Notes: generated from the sequence alone by a model not told the origin. Shown: positions 9,501 through 17,859, counted from the first letter of the stretch. The stretch is DNA of 34,229 nt from Legionellaceae bacterium (GCA_030695645.1 JAUYQG010000020.1:1-34229); one strand, 5' to 3'. Numbers and translations: made by a program.

Positions 9501-10334
9501 CTATATGCTACAGTGTTTTTGATTCATAAAATGACTTTCCGCCTTATCTACAAGCAATCCTGCTACAGTAACTGCAGTGGCTGTTGAGGTAACGGCTGGT
9601 ATAAAGCCAGAATAAAATCCTAATGCTCCCCTTGTTTTATAGATGGTCTTCAAACTTTTACGAAAAGAAATTTTTTGTTCATCAGCAGCTTTTTCTTGTA
9701 ATGTTTTGATTGTATCAAAAGGTTGTGTGAATGTTCCAGTCAGCAGTCCTATACAGATACCTGAGGCTATTGTAGAGATCAGTTCATTGTGTAAATGATC
9801 GGAACATTGAGTTTTTAAAAGGGGATACGCTGCGTAAAATGCAAACGTAAATATGGAGTTAATGATACCATTGCCCACAGCCGAGATATAAAAACGCCCT
9901 AATCCATGGTGCTTAGATAAGTCTATTGCTGTCTGTATAAATGTCGAATTATCGTGCTTATGTTGTTGCGTGATCACAACACCAACTGGATTGGAAATAA
10001 TAGTTGAGCTTGCCCCACCGGCTAGGGCTGAGATAATGCGTTGTGTTTGTGATTCCGGTTCTATCGTTTCATGATGTTTATTGACCTCTTTGCGAAACCA
10101 TCGATGGATTGCTGTAGTACAGCAAACCTGTGATACAGACATCAGTGTAATAGATGCGGTGGCAGGGAAGACGCCCTTATATAAGATTCTGGGATCTATG
10201 CTAAAAGGATAGCCACATTGTTTTCGCGTTTTAATCGACCAAAAGGGTAGACTGGCAGCCGTTTGCAGTACGCCAACCAAGGCGCCAACATACGCACTTG
10301 AAATAGGATCGAGCATTTTCTTCACTTCTGTCAT
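9501..10334 (-). CDS. Mitochondrial carrier family (MCF/SLC25-like) transporter
   Basis: MCF proteins are six-helix solute carriers of eukaryotic organelle membranes and are rare in bacteria. All three tandem repeats are visible in 277 residues. Repeat 1 has LPFWSIKTRKQ at about 29-39 and LYKGVFP at 51-57. Repeat 2 has NPVGVVITQQ at 115-124 and GRFYISA at 146-152. Repeat 3 has QPFDTIKTLQ at 204-213 and GFYSGFIP at 239-246. Repeat 3 matches the PX[DE]XX[KR] and G[FY]YXG signatures best; repeats 1 and 2 have lost the acidic residue. The ATG at 10334 overlaps the preceding stop by four bases and has AAGGA upstream; an in-frame extension to 10406 has less support. Legionella pneumophila LncP is a secreted precedent. 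Here it may be an effector or the cluster's own transporter. Confidence 0.9.
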   Translation of the reverse strand: MTEVKKMLDPISSAYVGALVGVLQTAASLPFWSIKTRKQCGYPFSIDPRILYKGVFPATASITLMSVSQVCCTTAIHRWFRKEVNKHHETIEPESQTQRIISALAGGASSTIISNPVGVVITQQHKHDNSTFIQTAIDLSKHHGLGRFYISAVGNGIINSIFTFAFYAAYPLLKTQCSDHLHNELISTIASGICIGLLTGTFTQPFDTIKTLQEKAADEQKISFRKSLKTIYKTRGALGFYSGFIPAVTSTATAVTVAGLLVDKAESHFMNQKHCSI

Positions 10335-11167
10335 AACGTATTCCTTTTCGACGAGGTAGGCTCGAGCCCTAATGAGGCTTTTAGTTCGGCAAGTTTGGTA
10401 TGACATCGATTTTCAAGCGCTATCATGGTCGCGAGATCTGTTTCTGCTGTGACTCGAGCATTAGGACATGGTTTCATTGTGCCAATCCCTGCACGATCTT
10501 TATTCCATCGAAAGACGGCAAAATCTTTACCCAGAACTCCTGCTGGATATGGTTTTAATGGAAAAAAGTTATTTTCACCAGCCAAATCAAATGATCTCGG
10601 TAATGAGGCTTCCATAAAATCAGGTATAGGGATGTGCGATCGATAAGGATGGCATAATTGATTGGCAACGTGTGCGACCGCTCGTGTTTGTGCGCCACCG
10701 ATTACCTCACACCAGTGTTTTCCTAATTGATAACAAGTCCACGTATCAAAATGAGCTAAATACGTTGTTAAGGTATCAATTAACTCATGAAAATCAAAAT
10801 AAGCACCATATTCAGTTTGATTTTTTTCAAGTGTCATTAATTGCTTTCTGGCTTCTTCATGTGGCATGTATTGAAGGATCATCTCCCACATAGTCCAATC
10901 CCGTGTCCATAATGAGGATTGAAATACTGTGATATCTTGAAACGTTCGATTTGAAAAATCGGTAACTCGCCCTGCTTTATAAATAAGGTGGGGTTTGTTT
11001 TTTAGTAATGATTCAGCTTGCTCTTGATGGCCATAATGCACGTGTTGCAAAAGTAATGAGACATCCGTATGAATGAGGGCGTTTGTTTTTAGTATGGGGT
11101 TGTGAAAAAAACGCATGGATAGAGCGAAGCTCTTGTTTGAAATGTTCTTTAAGCTTGTATTAATCAT
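10331..11167 (-). CDS. Unknown protein, resembles a Legionellales family
   Basis: I cannot assign a function. The ATG at 11167 (278 residues) overlaps the upstream stop as ATGATTAA and has an AGGT ribosome site, so it is preferred to the longer ORF from 11212. The segment SLLLQHVHYGHQEQAESLLKN, then VTDFSNRTFQDITVFQSSLW and DWTMWEMILQYM, recalls from memory a recurrent ankyrin-like host-interaction family in Legionella and relatives. The resemblance is unverified. The C-terminal half contains HWCEVIGGAQTRAVAHV, LPRSFDL and a final helix AELKASLGLEP. There is no signal peptide or membrane helix. It is coupled by ATGA to the mitochondrial-carrier gene, so the two are expected to act together. 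Confidence 0.72.
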   Translation of the reverse strand: MINTSLKNISNKSFALSMRFFHNPILKTNALIHTDVSLLLQHVHYGHQEQAESLLKNKPHLIYKAGRVTDFSNRTFQDITVFQSSLWTRDWTMWEMILQYMPHEEARKQLMTLEKNQTEYGAYFDFHELIDTLTTYLAHFDTWTCYQLGKHWCEVIGGAQTRAVAHVANQLCHPYRSHIPIPDFMEASLPRSFDLAGENNFFPLKPYPAGVLGKDFAVFRWNKDRAGIGTMKPCPNARVTAETDLATMIALENRCHTKLAELKASLGLEPTSSKRNTL

Positions 11168-12014
11168 GAATAAAGCACCTAAAAAATGAATGGCATACAA
11201 ATTGTGTGCCAATGTGTTGTTGCATTAAAAATGGACCATCTGGACGAGAAAGCCAGTGTTCAAACGGGATATCGGTTTTCATTGTGACATATGAGATGAT
11301 TAATTCAGCCGCAGACCGTACGCAGCCTCTAAAATCAGGGGAGGGGGTCACGACCCAAATATTGGGTATGTCTTTAACTAAATGATGAAAGGCCTCGATC
11401 GAGCAATCGTCACAACAAAGCGCCGTTATATTGTATGAAGTCGGCATAAGATTTAAAAGAAAATCAGCAACATGATGATGTGCTCCTAAGAGGATGAGTA
11501 GGCTATTGTTTTTTAAATCAGCGGGATCTAGCCAGGTTTGTTGCATCTGGCTTTCAATGAGATCTCGTAGCCTTAAACCGTACGCAGAACCATCGGTCCA
11601 GATAGCAACGTGTTCAAATGAATGCGATGAAACAAAATTCATTATAGATTGTATTTGATCCTGATCGTTTGGGCAGAGTCGAAACGTTCGCAAGCACTCG
11701 GTTAAGTCGATTGCTGTAGACGCTGGAAGAAGTAATGGAATCGCCGCAGATGAGTAAATGCTGCCAGCTGTGCGTGCACAAGCGCTATTAAAATGTCCTA
11801 AGACAGTAAATACGCCTTTTTTTACCAAAGAGTGAGCAATTTTACCAGCTATTATGGGATCTGCGGCATCATCTTCCCATAGAATATCAACATATTGTTG
11901 GAGTCCTGTGCTAAGCACTTCCTGTTTTAGTAGATCACCATAGCAAGCGCGCGGCCCTGAAAATGGACCGACGACGCCGACTTGTAAGTTACATGGGATA
12001 TTTATGCGATGCAA
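11160..12014 (-). CDS. Leaderless type-I periplasmic-binding-fold protein (LivJ/AmiC-like)
   Basis: The 284-residue protein starts almost at once with QVGVVGPFSGPRACYGDLLKQ. It continues with EDDAADPIIAGKIAHSLVKKGVFTVLGHFNSACARTAGSIYSSAAIPLLLPAST, the classical N-lobe pattern of branched-chain amino acid binding proteins. It is shorter than LivJ (about 350). No export signal can be encoded: the start is TTG with AGGAG nine bases upstream, and an in-frame TAG lies only six codons before it. A cytosolic binding-fold protein recalls AmiC, the ligand sensor of the Pseudomonas amidase operon, so sensing a cluster metabolite is a reasonable guess. It is the first gene of the four-gene minus block, just downstream of a MITE-like insertion. 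Confidence 0.75.
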   Translation of the reverse strand: MHRINIPCNLQVGVVGPFSGPRACYGDLLKQEVLSTGLQQYVDILWEDDAADPIIAGKIAHSLVKKGVFTVLGHFNSACARTAGSIYSSAAIPLLLPASTAIDLTECLRTFRLCPNDQDQIQSIMNFVSSHSFEHVAIWTDGSAYGLRLRDLIESQMQQTWLDPADLKNNSLLILLGAHHHVADFLLNLMPTSYNITALCCDDCSIEAFHHLVKDIPNIWVVTPSPDFRGCVRSAAELIISYVTMKTDIPFEHWLSRPDGPFLMQQHIGTQFVCHSFFRCFIHD

Positions 12015-12055
12015 AGGTCTTTTCTCCTGCTAGATCTATCTTCGAGGCTTAATAC

Positions 12056-12278
12056 TTGGACTTTGGACAAAAAGACATGAAAAGAGCCTCATGTCTTTTT
12101 GTCCAAGAAATTTCAGATCTATCCCTCATAATTAGATCGTTAATTGTTCTGATTGTAAATGTTTTTACAAAATGAGCCGATTGTCGTTGATATTATTGGC
12201 TTATAAATATGTCGGATTTAAACTTATTTGGACAGAATGGCATGCGTCTTTTTGCATGCCGTTTTGTCCAAAGTCCAA
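12056..12278 (+). mobile_element. MITE-like element, copy A
   Basis: A 223-bp non-coding element with ends TTGGACTTTGGAC and its complement. The left end is an 18-bp perfect hairpin (12063-12080 with 12089-12106, loop 8). The right end is an 18-bp stem with two G-U pairs (12228-12245 with 12254-12271). Both stems finish in T-runs and could act as terminators. TTAATAC is duplicated exactly at 12049-12055 and 12279-12285, a 7-bp target duplication. The right duplication contains the stop codon of the 2OG oxygenase gene. The element separates two parts of what was probably one operon. It carries no transposase and would need one in trans. Confidence 0.9.
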
Positions 12279-13142
12279 TTAATACACAGAGTGATTATTC
12301 AATGCTAAAGCCCGAATGTGTTCATCAAAAAAATGACCAACCGTCGCATATCGTTGGGATAAATAAACATCTCTATGGCCGTGGATAAAGAGCGGTAATG
12401 ATAATCGAGCCCTTTTAGCTGATTTAGCATCGGGGTTAATGACTTGATGAACGGTGGATTTATAATAAAAATCGGATGCTTCTTGTAATGTCCCACCGGT
12501 ATTGATGATAATCGTTTGGGGATTGACAGAAACTTCATGCCAATTGCCTTGATTATCCTTTACTTGAAGTCCTGATTCAGTTGCTGCTGGAAGGAGTGTT
12601 AGCAAACTAAAATCTTTATGTGCGGCAGCTCTTATCGCCCCCGGTTCTATATATTGTGGTAACGGCGGATAATGAATGGCTCTGTAAAGGGTTCTTTCTC
12701 GGCTAACGATATCCGTCAGGTTATTTTTTAATTGTGCTCGGATGCTGTCTGGTAAGTTCTCTTCCATCCAACCCAATATTTTTGTTGCCAATTTAAACTT
12801 TTCATCAAATAATTTACGAGGTAAATCAGATAGTTCACTTGGATATTGCCCCCATGGGAAATAACATTGAAAAACTTCTTTCATATCTTTAATGCCGTAT
12901 TCGGAGTTGGCTGCTTGGTGACTATGATCTAATGGAATAAATCCATCTTGTTTGTCTGGATTAAAAGGATAATTATATTTGGCGTCAGAGTTAAAAAATT
13001 GATTCCATTCTGCATAAGATTTTTCAATATCTTTCCAGCACAACGGATGATTTTCTAGTATAGCAAATCCTGTTTCATGAATGGATTCTGCAACTTTCTC
13101 AGAAGCATTAGATGAACAGTAGTCGATGGTTAATATGTTCAT
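12279..13142 (-). CDS. 2-oxoglutarate/Fe(II)-dependent oxygenase, isopenicillin-N-synthase-like
   Basis: Enzymes of this family hydroxylate, desaturate or cyclise small molecules using Fe(II), O2 and usually 2-oxoglutarate. The 287-residue protein has the N-terminal DIOX_N-type region (about 1-110). Its jelly-roll core carries the iron triad His175-x-Asp177 (AAHKDFSLLTLLPA) and His232 (STVHQVINP), plus Arg246-x-Ser248 (RARLSLPLF) for 2-oxoglutarate. GLQVKDNQGNW and TIIINTGGTLQ are typical surrounding segments. It follows the mutarotase-like gene by ten bases with an AAGGA ribosome site. Its stop codon lies in the target duplication of MITE copy A. In the cluster it is likely a tailoring oxygenase; the substrate is unknown. 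Confidence 0.88.
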   Translation of the reverse strand: MNILTIDYCSSNASEKVAESIHETGFAILENHPLCWKDIEKSYAEWNQFFNSDAKYNYPFNPDKQDGFIPLDHSHQAANSEYGIKDMKEVFQCYFPWGQYPSELSDLPRKLFDEKFKLATKILGWMEENLPDSIRAQLKNNLTDIVSRERTLYRAIHYPPLPQYIEPGAIRAAAHKDFSLLTLLPAATESGLQVKDNQGNWHEVSVNPQTIIINTGGTLQEASDFYYKSTVHQVINPDAKSAKRARLSLPLFIHGHRDVYLSQRYATVGHFFDEHIRALALNNHSVY

Positions 13143-13152
13143 GGTATTTTCC

Positions 13153-13512
13153 TTAATGATTTGCTACATCAAAGTTATAAATATCGTCCATTAATTTCCA
13201 TACAAGTTCGCCGTCATGAGGGTTAAGGCGTTCAAGCAGTTGTTCGTTCATGATGTCACACCATTCTTGTACGCGCGGATCAATTTTAACGGCAGGATTA
13301 AACCCCGTTTCTGGATCAAAACCATCTACAGCTTCAACATACATAAATAAGCGCAAAGGATCCGTGAAAAAAATACGCATTTTTTTAACTCCGATTTGTT
13401 CTAATGCACCACCTGGGCCACCGACTTCTGGCCAAACATTTTGGTGATATTGTCGATATTTCTCAGCAGTATCGTTGTTTTTAAGTAGAATATGAAAGCC
13501 AAATGAAACCAT
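13153..13512 (-). CDS. L-rhamnose mutarotase-like protein (RhaM/DUF718 family)
   Basis: RhaM interconverts anomers of L-rhamnose using a dimeric alpha-beta barrel. The 119-residue protein keeps Tyr19 and His23 in EKYRQYHQNVWPEV, equivalent to Tyr18 and His22 of E. coli RhaM, and Trp84 in DPRVQEWCDIM. The ending VWKLMDDIYNFD matches the family's C-terminus. It is about 15 residues longer because of an insert at about 63-76. There is no rhamnose pathway nearby. As first gene of the minus arm of a biosynthetic cluster it may act on a different cyclic intermediate, or be a ring-opening or cyclisation helper (inference). GGAG lies nine bases before the ATG. Confidence 0.8.
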   Translation of the reverse strand: MVSFGFHILLKNNDTAEKYRQYHQNVWPEVGGPGGALEQIGVKKMRIFFTDPLRLFMYVEAVDGFDPETGFNPAVKIDPRVQEWCDIMNEQLLERLNPHDGELVWKLMDDIYNFDVANH

Positions 13513-13586
13513 AGTTACTCTCCAAAAAATGTGAGTGGTGAAGTCGTTAATTTTGAAATGTAGATGATACGATATTTTTTTTGGTT

Positions 13587-13592
13587 ATTATA
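13587..13592 (-). promoter_or_regulatory. Possible -10 for the minus arm of the cluster
   Basis: TATAAT on the minus strand lies 75 bases upstream of the mutarotase-like ATG inside a 215-base divergent intergenic region. No good -35 stands 16-18 bases away, so an activator may be needed. The octamer TGATAACA occurs at 13602-13609 and again at 13635-13642, exactly 33 bases apart (about three helical turns), just upstream of this -10, and could be a paired activator site (inference). Confidence 0.35.
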
Positions 13593-13727
13593 TAGGCGCT
13601 ATGATAACAATAGGTATCTTATAGTTTATTCATGTGATAACATTTGCCCAAAATCTGAAATCGGGTTTTCTTATACGTTGGGTTCACTACTTTTCTGATT
13701 AAAACCGTTTATTTACATGGAGATAAC

Positions 13728-15095
13728 ATGAGGATTATCAAAGCTACATTAGCTACGTTAGCGGCATTTGAAACAGTAAAAAAAGATGCACCAAATGCGC
13801 TGTTTAAGTTGTTTAATGATTATAGAGTCTTCTACAAACAACCTTCCGATATTACATCAGCAAAACGGTTTATTTTAGAAAGACTAAAGAAAGAAGATTC
13901 CTTAATTTTACTTGCTTTTGATGAGTCAACGTCTTCTGATCCTTTAGGTTTTCTGCAGATTTACCCAAGCTTTAGTTCGGTAGCTGCGAAAAAAATATTT
14001 ATTTTAAATGATCTTTATGTCGATCCTCAATATCGACGAGCTGGGGTTGCTGGTCATCTTTTAGATGCTGCAAAACAACAAGCGACGGCACAAGGGGTAT
14101 CCAAACTTGTATTAGAAACAGCGAAAGATAATCATTTCGCACAATCTTTATATGAGCGCGCAGGGTATACAAAAGAATCGTCTGATTTTCTCACATATTC
14201 ACTGCCTGTTCCTGTAGTTAATGAAGACGAATTGATGTCATCGTCAGTACTTTATGAAAGAAATGGCAGAAAATTAGTTGTTATTACGGGTGTAACGAGT
14301 GGTCTTGGTCGCGCGATGTTGGATCGATTCAATGAGCTTGGTTGGATGGTTGCCGGATGTGGTCGATCTGTTGAGGAAATTGCCAAACTTAAACGTCAAT
14401 ATGGACATCAACACTATTTTGAACGTGTCGATATCGCAGATGAAAACGCAGTGATGTTTTGGAGTCAACATGTCGATGTATTATGCGGTGGCGAACCAGA
14501 TTTGCTCATTAACAATGCCTCTATTGTTAATCAAAGTGCGCGCACTTGGGAGATTTCTCCTAGTGAATTTTCACGCGTGATGACTACCAATGTATTAGGT
14601 TCGGTGAATGTAATTCATTACTTTGTGCCCATGATGATGAAAAATCAACGTGGAATAATTATTAATATTAGTTCAGGTTGGGGTCGAGAAGGTGACGCTT
14701 CAGTTTCAGCCTATTGTGCATCTAAATTTGCGATTGAAGGCTTGTCTCAATCGATGGCAAAAGAATTACCTGAAGGCATGGCTGTAATTACCCTAGATCC
14801 TCGTGATGGTGTTGCTACGTCTATGTTACATCAATGCGCATCACCTGAGTACGTAAAAATGGCTCCTAGCGCGGATGCTTGGTCACGGACTGCCGTTCCC
14901 TTTATCTTAGGTCTTACCCCTGCTGATAATGGGAAAGCATTGACGTGTCCTGAAGTGGACATGAATCAAGAAGACAAAAAAAAAGTAGGCATTGAGAGCA
15001 GTAGTGCTCATTTTCTGTGGTCAAACCCTCATATGAAAGCGGGAGATATACCTGCGGTAATTGAAGAAAATGATTCAGACAATGCCTATAGATAG
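13728..15095 (+). CDS. GNAT acyltransferase fused to short-chain dehydrogenase
   Basis: A two-domain protein of 455 residues. The N-terminal part (about 1-160) is a GNAT acyltransferase: LNDLYVDPQYRRAGVAGHLLDAA (93-115) contains the RRAGVAG acyl-CoA loop, and AQSLYERAGY (138-147) is the usual last helix. The C-terminal part (about 183-410) is an SDR: TGVTSGLG at 187-194 for the dinucleotide, NNAS at 262-265, a catalytic Ser in NISSGWG, and Tyr329-x3-Lys333 in SAYCASK. A single uninterrupted frame spans both. GNAT domains N-acylate amines and SDRs reduce or oxidise carbonyls or alcohols, so the pair could act in sequence on one intermediate. It heads the plus arm of the cluster. Confidence 0.9.
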   Translation: MRIIKATLATLAAFETVKKDAPNALFKLFNDYRVFYKQPSDITSAKRFILERLKKEDSLILLAFDESTSSDPLGFLQIYPSFSSVAAKKIFILNDLYVDPQYRRAGVAGHLLDAAKQQATAQGVSKLVLETAKDNHFAQSLYERAGYTKESSDFLTYSLPVPVVNEDELMSSSVLYERNGRKLVVITGVTSGLGRAMLDRFNELGWMVAGCGRSVEEIAKLKRQYGHQHYFERVDIADENAVMFWSQHVDVLCGGEPDLLINNASIVNQSARTWEISPSEFSRVMTTNVLGSVNVIHYFVPMMMKNQRGIIINISSGWGREGDASVSAYCASKFAIEGLSQSMAKELPEGMAVITLDPRDGVATSMLHQCASPEYVKMAPSADAWSRTAVPFILGLTPADNGKALTCPEVDMNQEDKKKVGIESSSAHFLWSNPHMKAGDIPAVIEENDSDNAYR

Positions 15096-15196
15096 GAACG
15101 GAACAAGTTCAGAGTCACTTTTTATTTTAGTATCAAAATAAGGGGTGATTCCGGACACGCTTCTAAATCATAATCGTCAATGTGGAGCTTCGGCAA

Positions 15197-16558
15197 ATGC
15201 AAAAAGTATTTGATCTAGTCGGAGTGGGCTTTGGTCCCTCTAATATGTCGTTAGCAGCAGCATTAAGTGAAGATAACGATAGTCAGCTGTCCGCTATTTT
15301 TTTAGAAAAAGAGCCCGTATTCACTTGGCATAAAGAAATGTTGATCGATAATTCTGAAATGCAAATTTCTTTTTTAAAAGATATTTCTACGTTACGTAAC
15401 CCCTCAAGTCCTTATACGTTTTTGAATTTTTTACACGAACAAGGACGATTAGCAAGCTACATTAATTTAAAGACTTTTTACCCGACACGGATTGAGTTTC
15501 ATCAATATTTTTCATGGGTTGCTGATAAGTTAAGTCATTATGTGCGATATAACAAACAGGTTGTTGATATTGTTCCATATGGTAGAGAGCCATTTACAAT
15601 ATTGAATATTATTACGTTAGATCTGAGTACAGGGCTCATTGAATCAACGTTAGCTAGAAATGTGGTTGTTGCAACAGGTGGGGATATTAAGCTGCCCGAT
15701 TTTATTGATAAAAAAAGCAATAGTTCACGTGTGTGGCATTCCTCACGGTATTTAGAGAAAATAGCGCCATTTAAACAAGATTCGCAGAAAAATTATCATT
15801 TTTGCGTGGTTGGACGAGGACAAAGTGCTGCTGAAATTGCGTCGGAGCTGTACACGACATTTCCTACCGCCAAAATTTCATGTGTTCATCGAAATTTTGG
15901 GTATAAACCAGCGGATGAGAGTCCGTTTTCCAATCAAATTTTTGATGCAGATGCCGTCAATATGTTTTATTCGGCGCATCCTGAGTTACGAAATAAAATC
16001 TTAGCGACGTATTTGGATACAAATTACGCTGTTGTTGACGTAGATCTTATTGAAAGGCTGTATAAGTTCAAATACGATGAGTCCGTTTTGGGAACCAATC
16101 GGCTGCAGTACTTTCGGTTTTCCAATATAAAACGCCTTGTTGCAACGGAGGAGCATGTCTCTATTGATATCGAGACAATGGAAGATGGCTCTGATGCGAG
16201 AAGCACATTACACGTTGATGGCGTTATTTTAGCCACAGGTTACACCTATCGTAACCCACCTGTTGTATTACGATCGTTATCTGACTATTTTGTCTATGAC
16301 AACAACCAGCAGCCACATATCAATCGACATTATCGAATGGATACATGCGTTTCACTGTTGGCTGGAGTGTATACGCAAGGATGTAATGAATACACCCATG
16401 GGATTACTGATACGTTACTTTCGATTGGTGCAATAAGAGCAAACGATATTTTACAGCACATTAAAGTGACATTGAATCAAGCAGACGGATTATCAGACAC
16501 ATTATTTGAATCTGTGGCTTTGCGATTAGAGCAAAACCAGGAAGTTACTTATGCCTAA
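15197..16558 (+). CDS. L-lysine/L-ornithine N-hydroxylase family flavoprotein
   Basis: Class B N-hydroxylating monooxygenases (IucD, PvdA, SidA, Spb38) hydroxylate the side-chain amine of lysine or ornithine using FAD, NADPH and O2. Visible in 453 residues: FDLVGVGFGPSN with the FAD loop at 9-16, QISFLKDISTLRNPSSPYTFLNFL in the substrate region, the NADPH motif GRGQSAAE at 206-213, and ATGYTYRNP (ATGY at 346-349). The SPFSNQIFDADAVNMFYS segment is also typical. The ATG at 15197 has GGAG nine bases upstream and is preferred to the GTG at 15182. It overlaps the following flavoenzyme gene by eight bases. With a cupin-MetRS protein in the same arm, N6-hydroxylysine is the likeliest product (inference). 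Confidence 0.93.
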   Translation: MQKVFDLVGVGFGPSNMSLAAALSEDNDSQLSAIFLEKEPVFTWHKEMLIDNSEMQISFLKDISTLRNPSSPYTFLNFLHEQGRLASYINLKTFYPTRIEFHQYFSWVADKLSHYVRYNKQVVDIVPYGREPFTILNIITLDLSTGLIESTLARNVVVATGGDIKLPDFIDKKSNSSRVWHSSRYLEKIAPFKQDSQKNYHFCVVGRGQSAAEIASELYTTFPTAKISCVHRNFGYKPADESPFSNQIFDADAVNMFYSAHPELRNKILATYLDTNYAVVDVDLIERLYKFKYDESVLGTNRLQYFRFSNIKRLVATEEHVSIDIETMEDGSDARSTLHVDGVILATGYTYRNPPVVLRSLSDYFVYDNNQQPHINRHYRMDTCVSLLAGVYTQGCNEYTHGITDTLLSIGAIRANDILQHIKVTLNQADGLSDTLFESVALRLEQNQEVTYA

Positions 16559-17633
16559 ACACGTTCAAGAATTTGATTATATTGTTGTGGGCGGCGGCGT
16601 TATTGGTGCGAGTGTGTTCTACCATCTGGCCCGTTATGGGTTTACTGTTTGCCTATTGGAAAAAAACACCGTCGTATCGGGTTGTACGATGTGGTCTGGC
16701 GGCATTGTTCGTTGTTTTCACCTGAATAAAGACTTGTGCGATAAAGCCGTGTTTAGTTGGGATTATTACACGCGATTTGAAGAGGCGACTAGTGTCGCGT
16801 GTCCTTTTATTAAGACAGGGTTTCTTTATTTTCCGGAAGAAAAAGACATTGCGTTTGCAGTGAGTGAAAGCTCGCGTTTATCAAAGCAAATTCCTATCGA
16901 ATGGTTAGATGCAGATCGTTTGCACAATAAATTTGGAACGATCTTAATTGATAAATCACATGGCGCCGTTTATGAGCCTCTATCGGGCTATATGGATCCT
17001 GTTCGAGTGACGCACAGTTGGCTCGAGGCCGCTAAAGCCAAATCAGGTGTTCTTTACGAGCACGTTGATATTACAAAATATAATTTTTCAAACCCAGAAA
17101 TTTGTAGCCTTGAGACATCAATCGGTCATTTATATGCCCGGCGAGTAATTTTAGCTACAGGCTATTCGACGCCTGCATTACTTGATCAATTGAATATAAA
17201 ACATGATCTTTATGCGCAGTTGATTCATGTGGATGTTCGACGACCCGCGGCTTTTCCAGAAGAACTGCCTGCGTATATTGATGATTGCTACCAATTAAAT
17301 GGTCGACCCGATGCGCCAAGTGGAAAAATTTACCTCGGTCATCCAACTCATTTACGTCTCGATGGTTCGCCCTCTTGGGCTAAAACGGATAAAGATCACT
17401 CTGAAAAAATAAAGCAACAGGGGACAAATCGTTGGAACTGGGTCAGTACCAGCGAGTGCGTGGCTTCATTGCGAAGTCCTGATTGTTATACCAAAGAAGG
17501 AACGGGGCGGGTTATGGCTGTTGATGAGGCTCAGAGAATTTTTGTGGCGACTGGTTTTAGTGGTGGTGGTTTTAAAATGGCGCCTTGGGTTGGCTCAGAC
17601 ATTTTGAGGCAAATTAAGGCGCTTGATACTTAA
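16551..17633 (+). CDS. DAO-family FAD oxidoreductase (glycine/sarcosine oxidase-like)
   Basis: DAO-family flavoenzymes oxidise C-N bonds of amino acids and secondary amines. The 360-residue protein has the FAD motif VVGGGVIGAS (12-21), LLEKNTVVSGCTMWSGG after the second strand, and the C-terminal FVATGFSGGGFKMAPWVG that closes the FAD site. Its ATG overlaps the N-hydroxylase stop as ATGCCTAA, so the two are translationally coupled. In known hydrazine pathways a flavoenzyme of this general type cleaves the N-N-linked lysine adduct to a hydrazino acid; this is the best local candidate (inference). Its stop codon TAA begins the left target duplication of MITE copy B. Confidence 0.88.
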   Translation: MPKHVQEFDYIVVGGGVIGASVFYHLARYGFTVCLLEKNTVVSGCTMWSGGIVRCFHLNKDLCDKAVFSWDYYTRFEEATSVACPFIKTGFLYFPEEKDIAFAVSESSRLSKQIPIEWLDADRLHNKFGTILIDKSHGAVYEPLSGYMDPVRVTHSWLEAAKAKSGVLYEHVDITKYNFSNPEICSLETSIGHLYARRVILATGYSTPALLDQLNIKHDLYAQLIHVDVRRPAAFPEELPAYIDDCYQLNGRPDAPSGKIYLGHPTHLRLDGSPSWAKTDKDHSEKIKQQGTNRWNWVSTSECVASLRSPDCYTKEGTGRVMAVDEAQRIFVATGFSGGGFKMAPWVGSDILRQIKALDT

Positions 17634-17636
17634 TAT

Positions 17637-17859
17637 TTGGGCTTTGGACAAAACTGCATGCAAAAAAACGCATGCAATTTCGTCCAAATAATTTCAGATC
17701 CGTGAAATTTACAGACATATATTATTGGGTAGAATCGATCTGTTTTATGAGGATAGTTGCATATAGTGTAATTAATGAACTGGTTGAGAGTAATAGATCT
17801 CAAGTTTCTTGGACAGAAAGACATGAGGCTCGTTTCATGTCTTTCTGTCCAAAGTCCAA
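17637..17859 (-). mobile_element. MITE-like element, copy B (inverted)
   Basis: A 223-bp copy of the same element as at 12056-12278, in opposite orientation: here the GCATGC hairpin is on the left and the GACATGA hairpin on the right. TAATAT is duplicated at 17631-17636 and 17860-17865. The first three bases of the left duplication are the stop codon of the DAO-family gene. The interior has diverged more than the hairpins. It separates the N-hydroxylase/flavoenzyme pair from the six genes downstream in the same strand. Confidence 0.9.

Noticed and set aside
12056-12278. Structured regulatory RNA or riboswitch
   Set aside because: The identical length, target duplications and inverted orientation of a second copy identify a mobile element.
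15197-16558. Siderophore-only N-hydroxylase
   Set aside because: No NIS or NRPS siderophore synthetase, receptor or exporter lies nearby, and the cupin-MetRS partner points to N-N chemistry. A siderophore role cannot be fully excluded.
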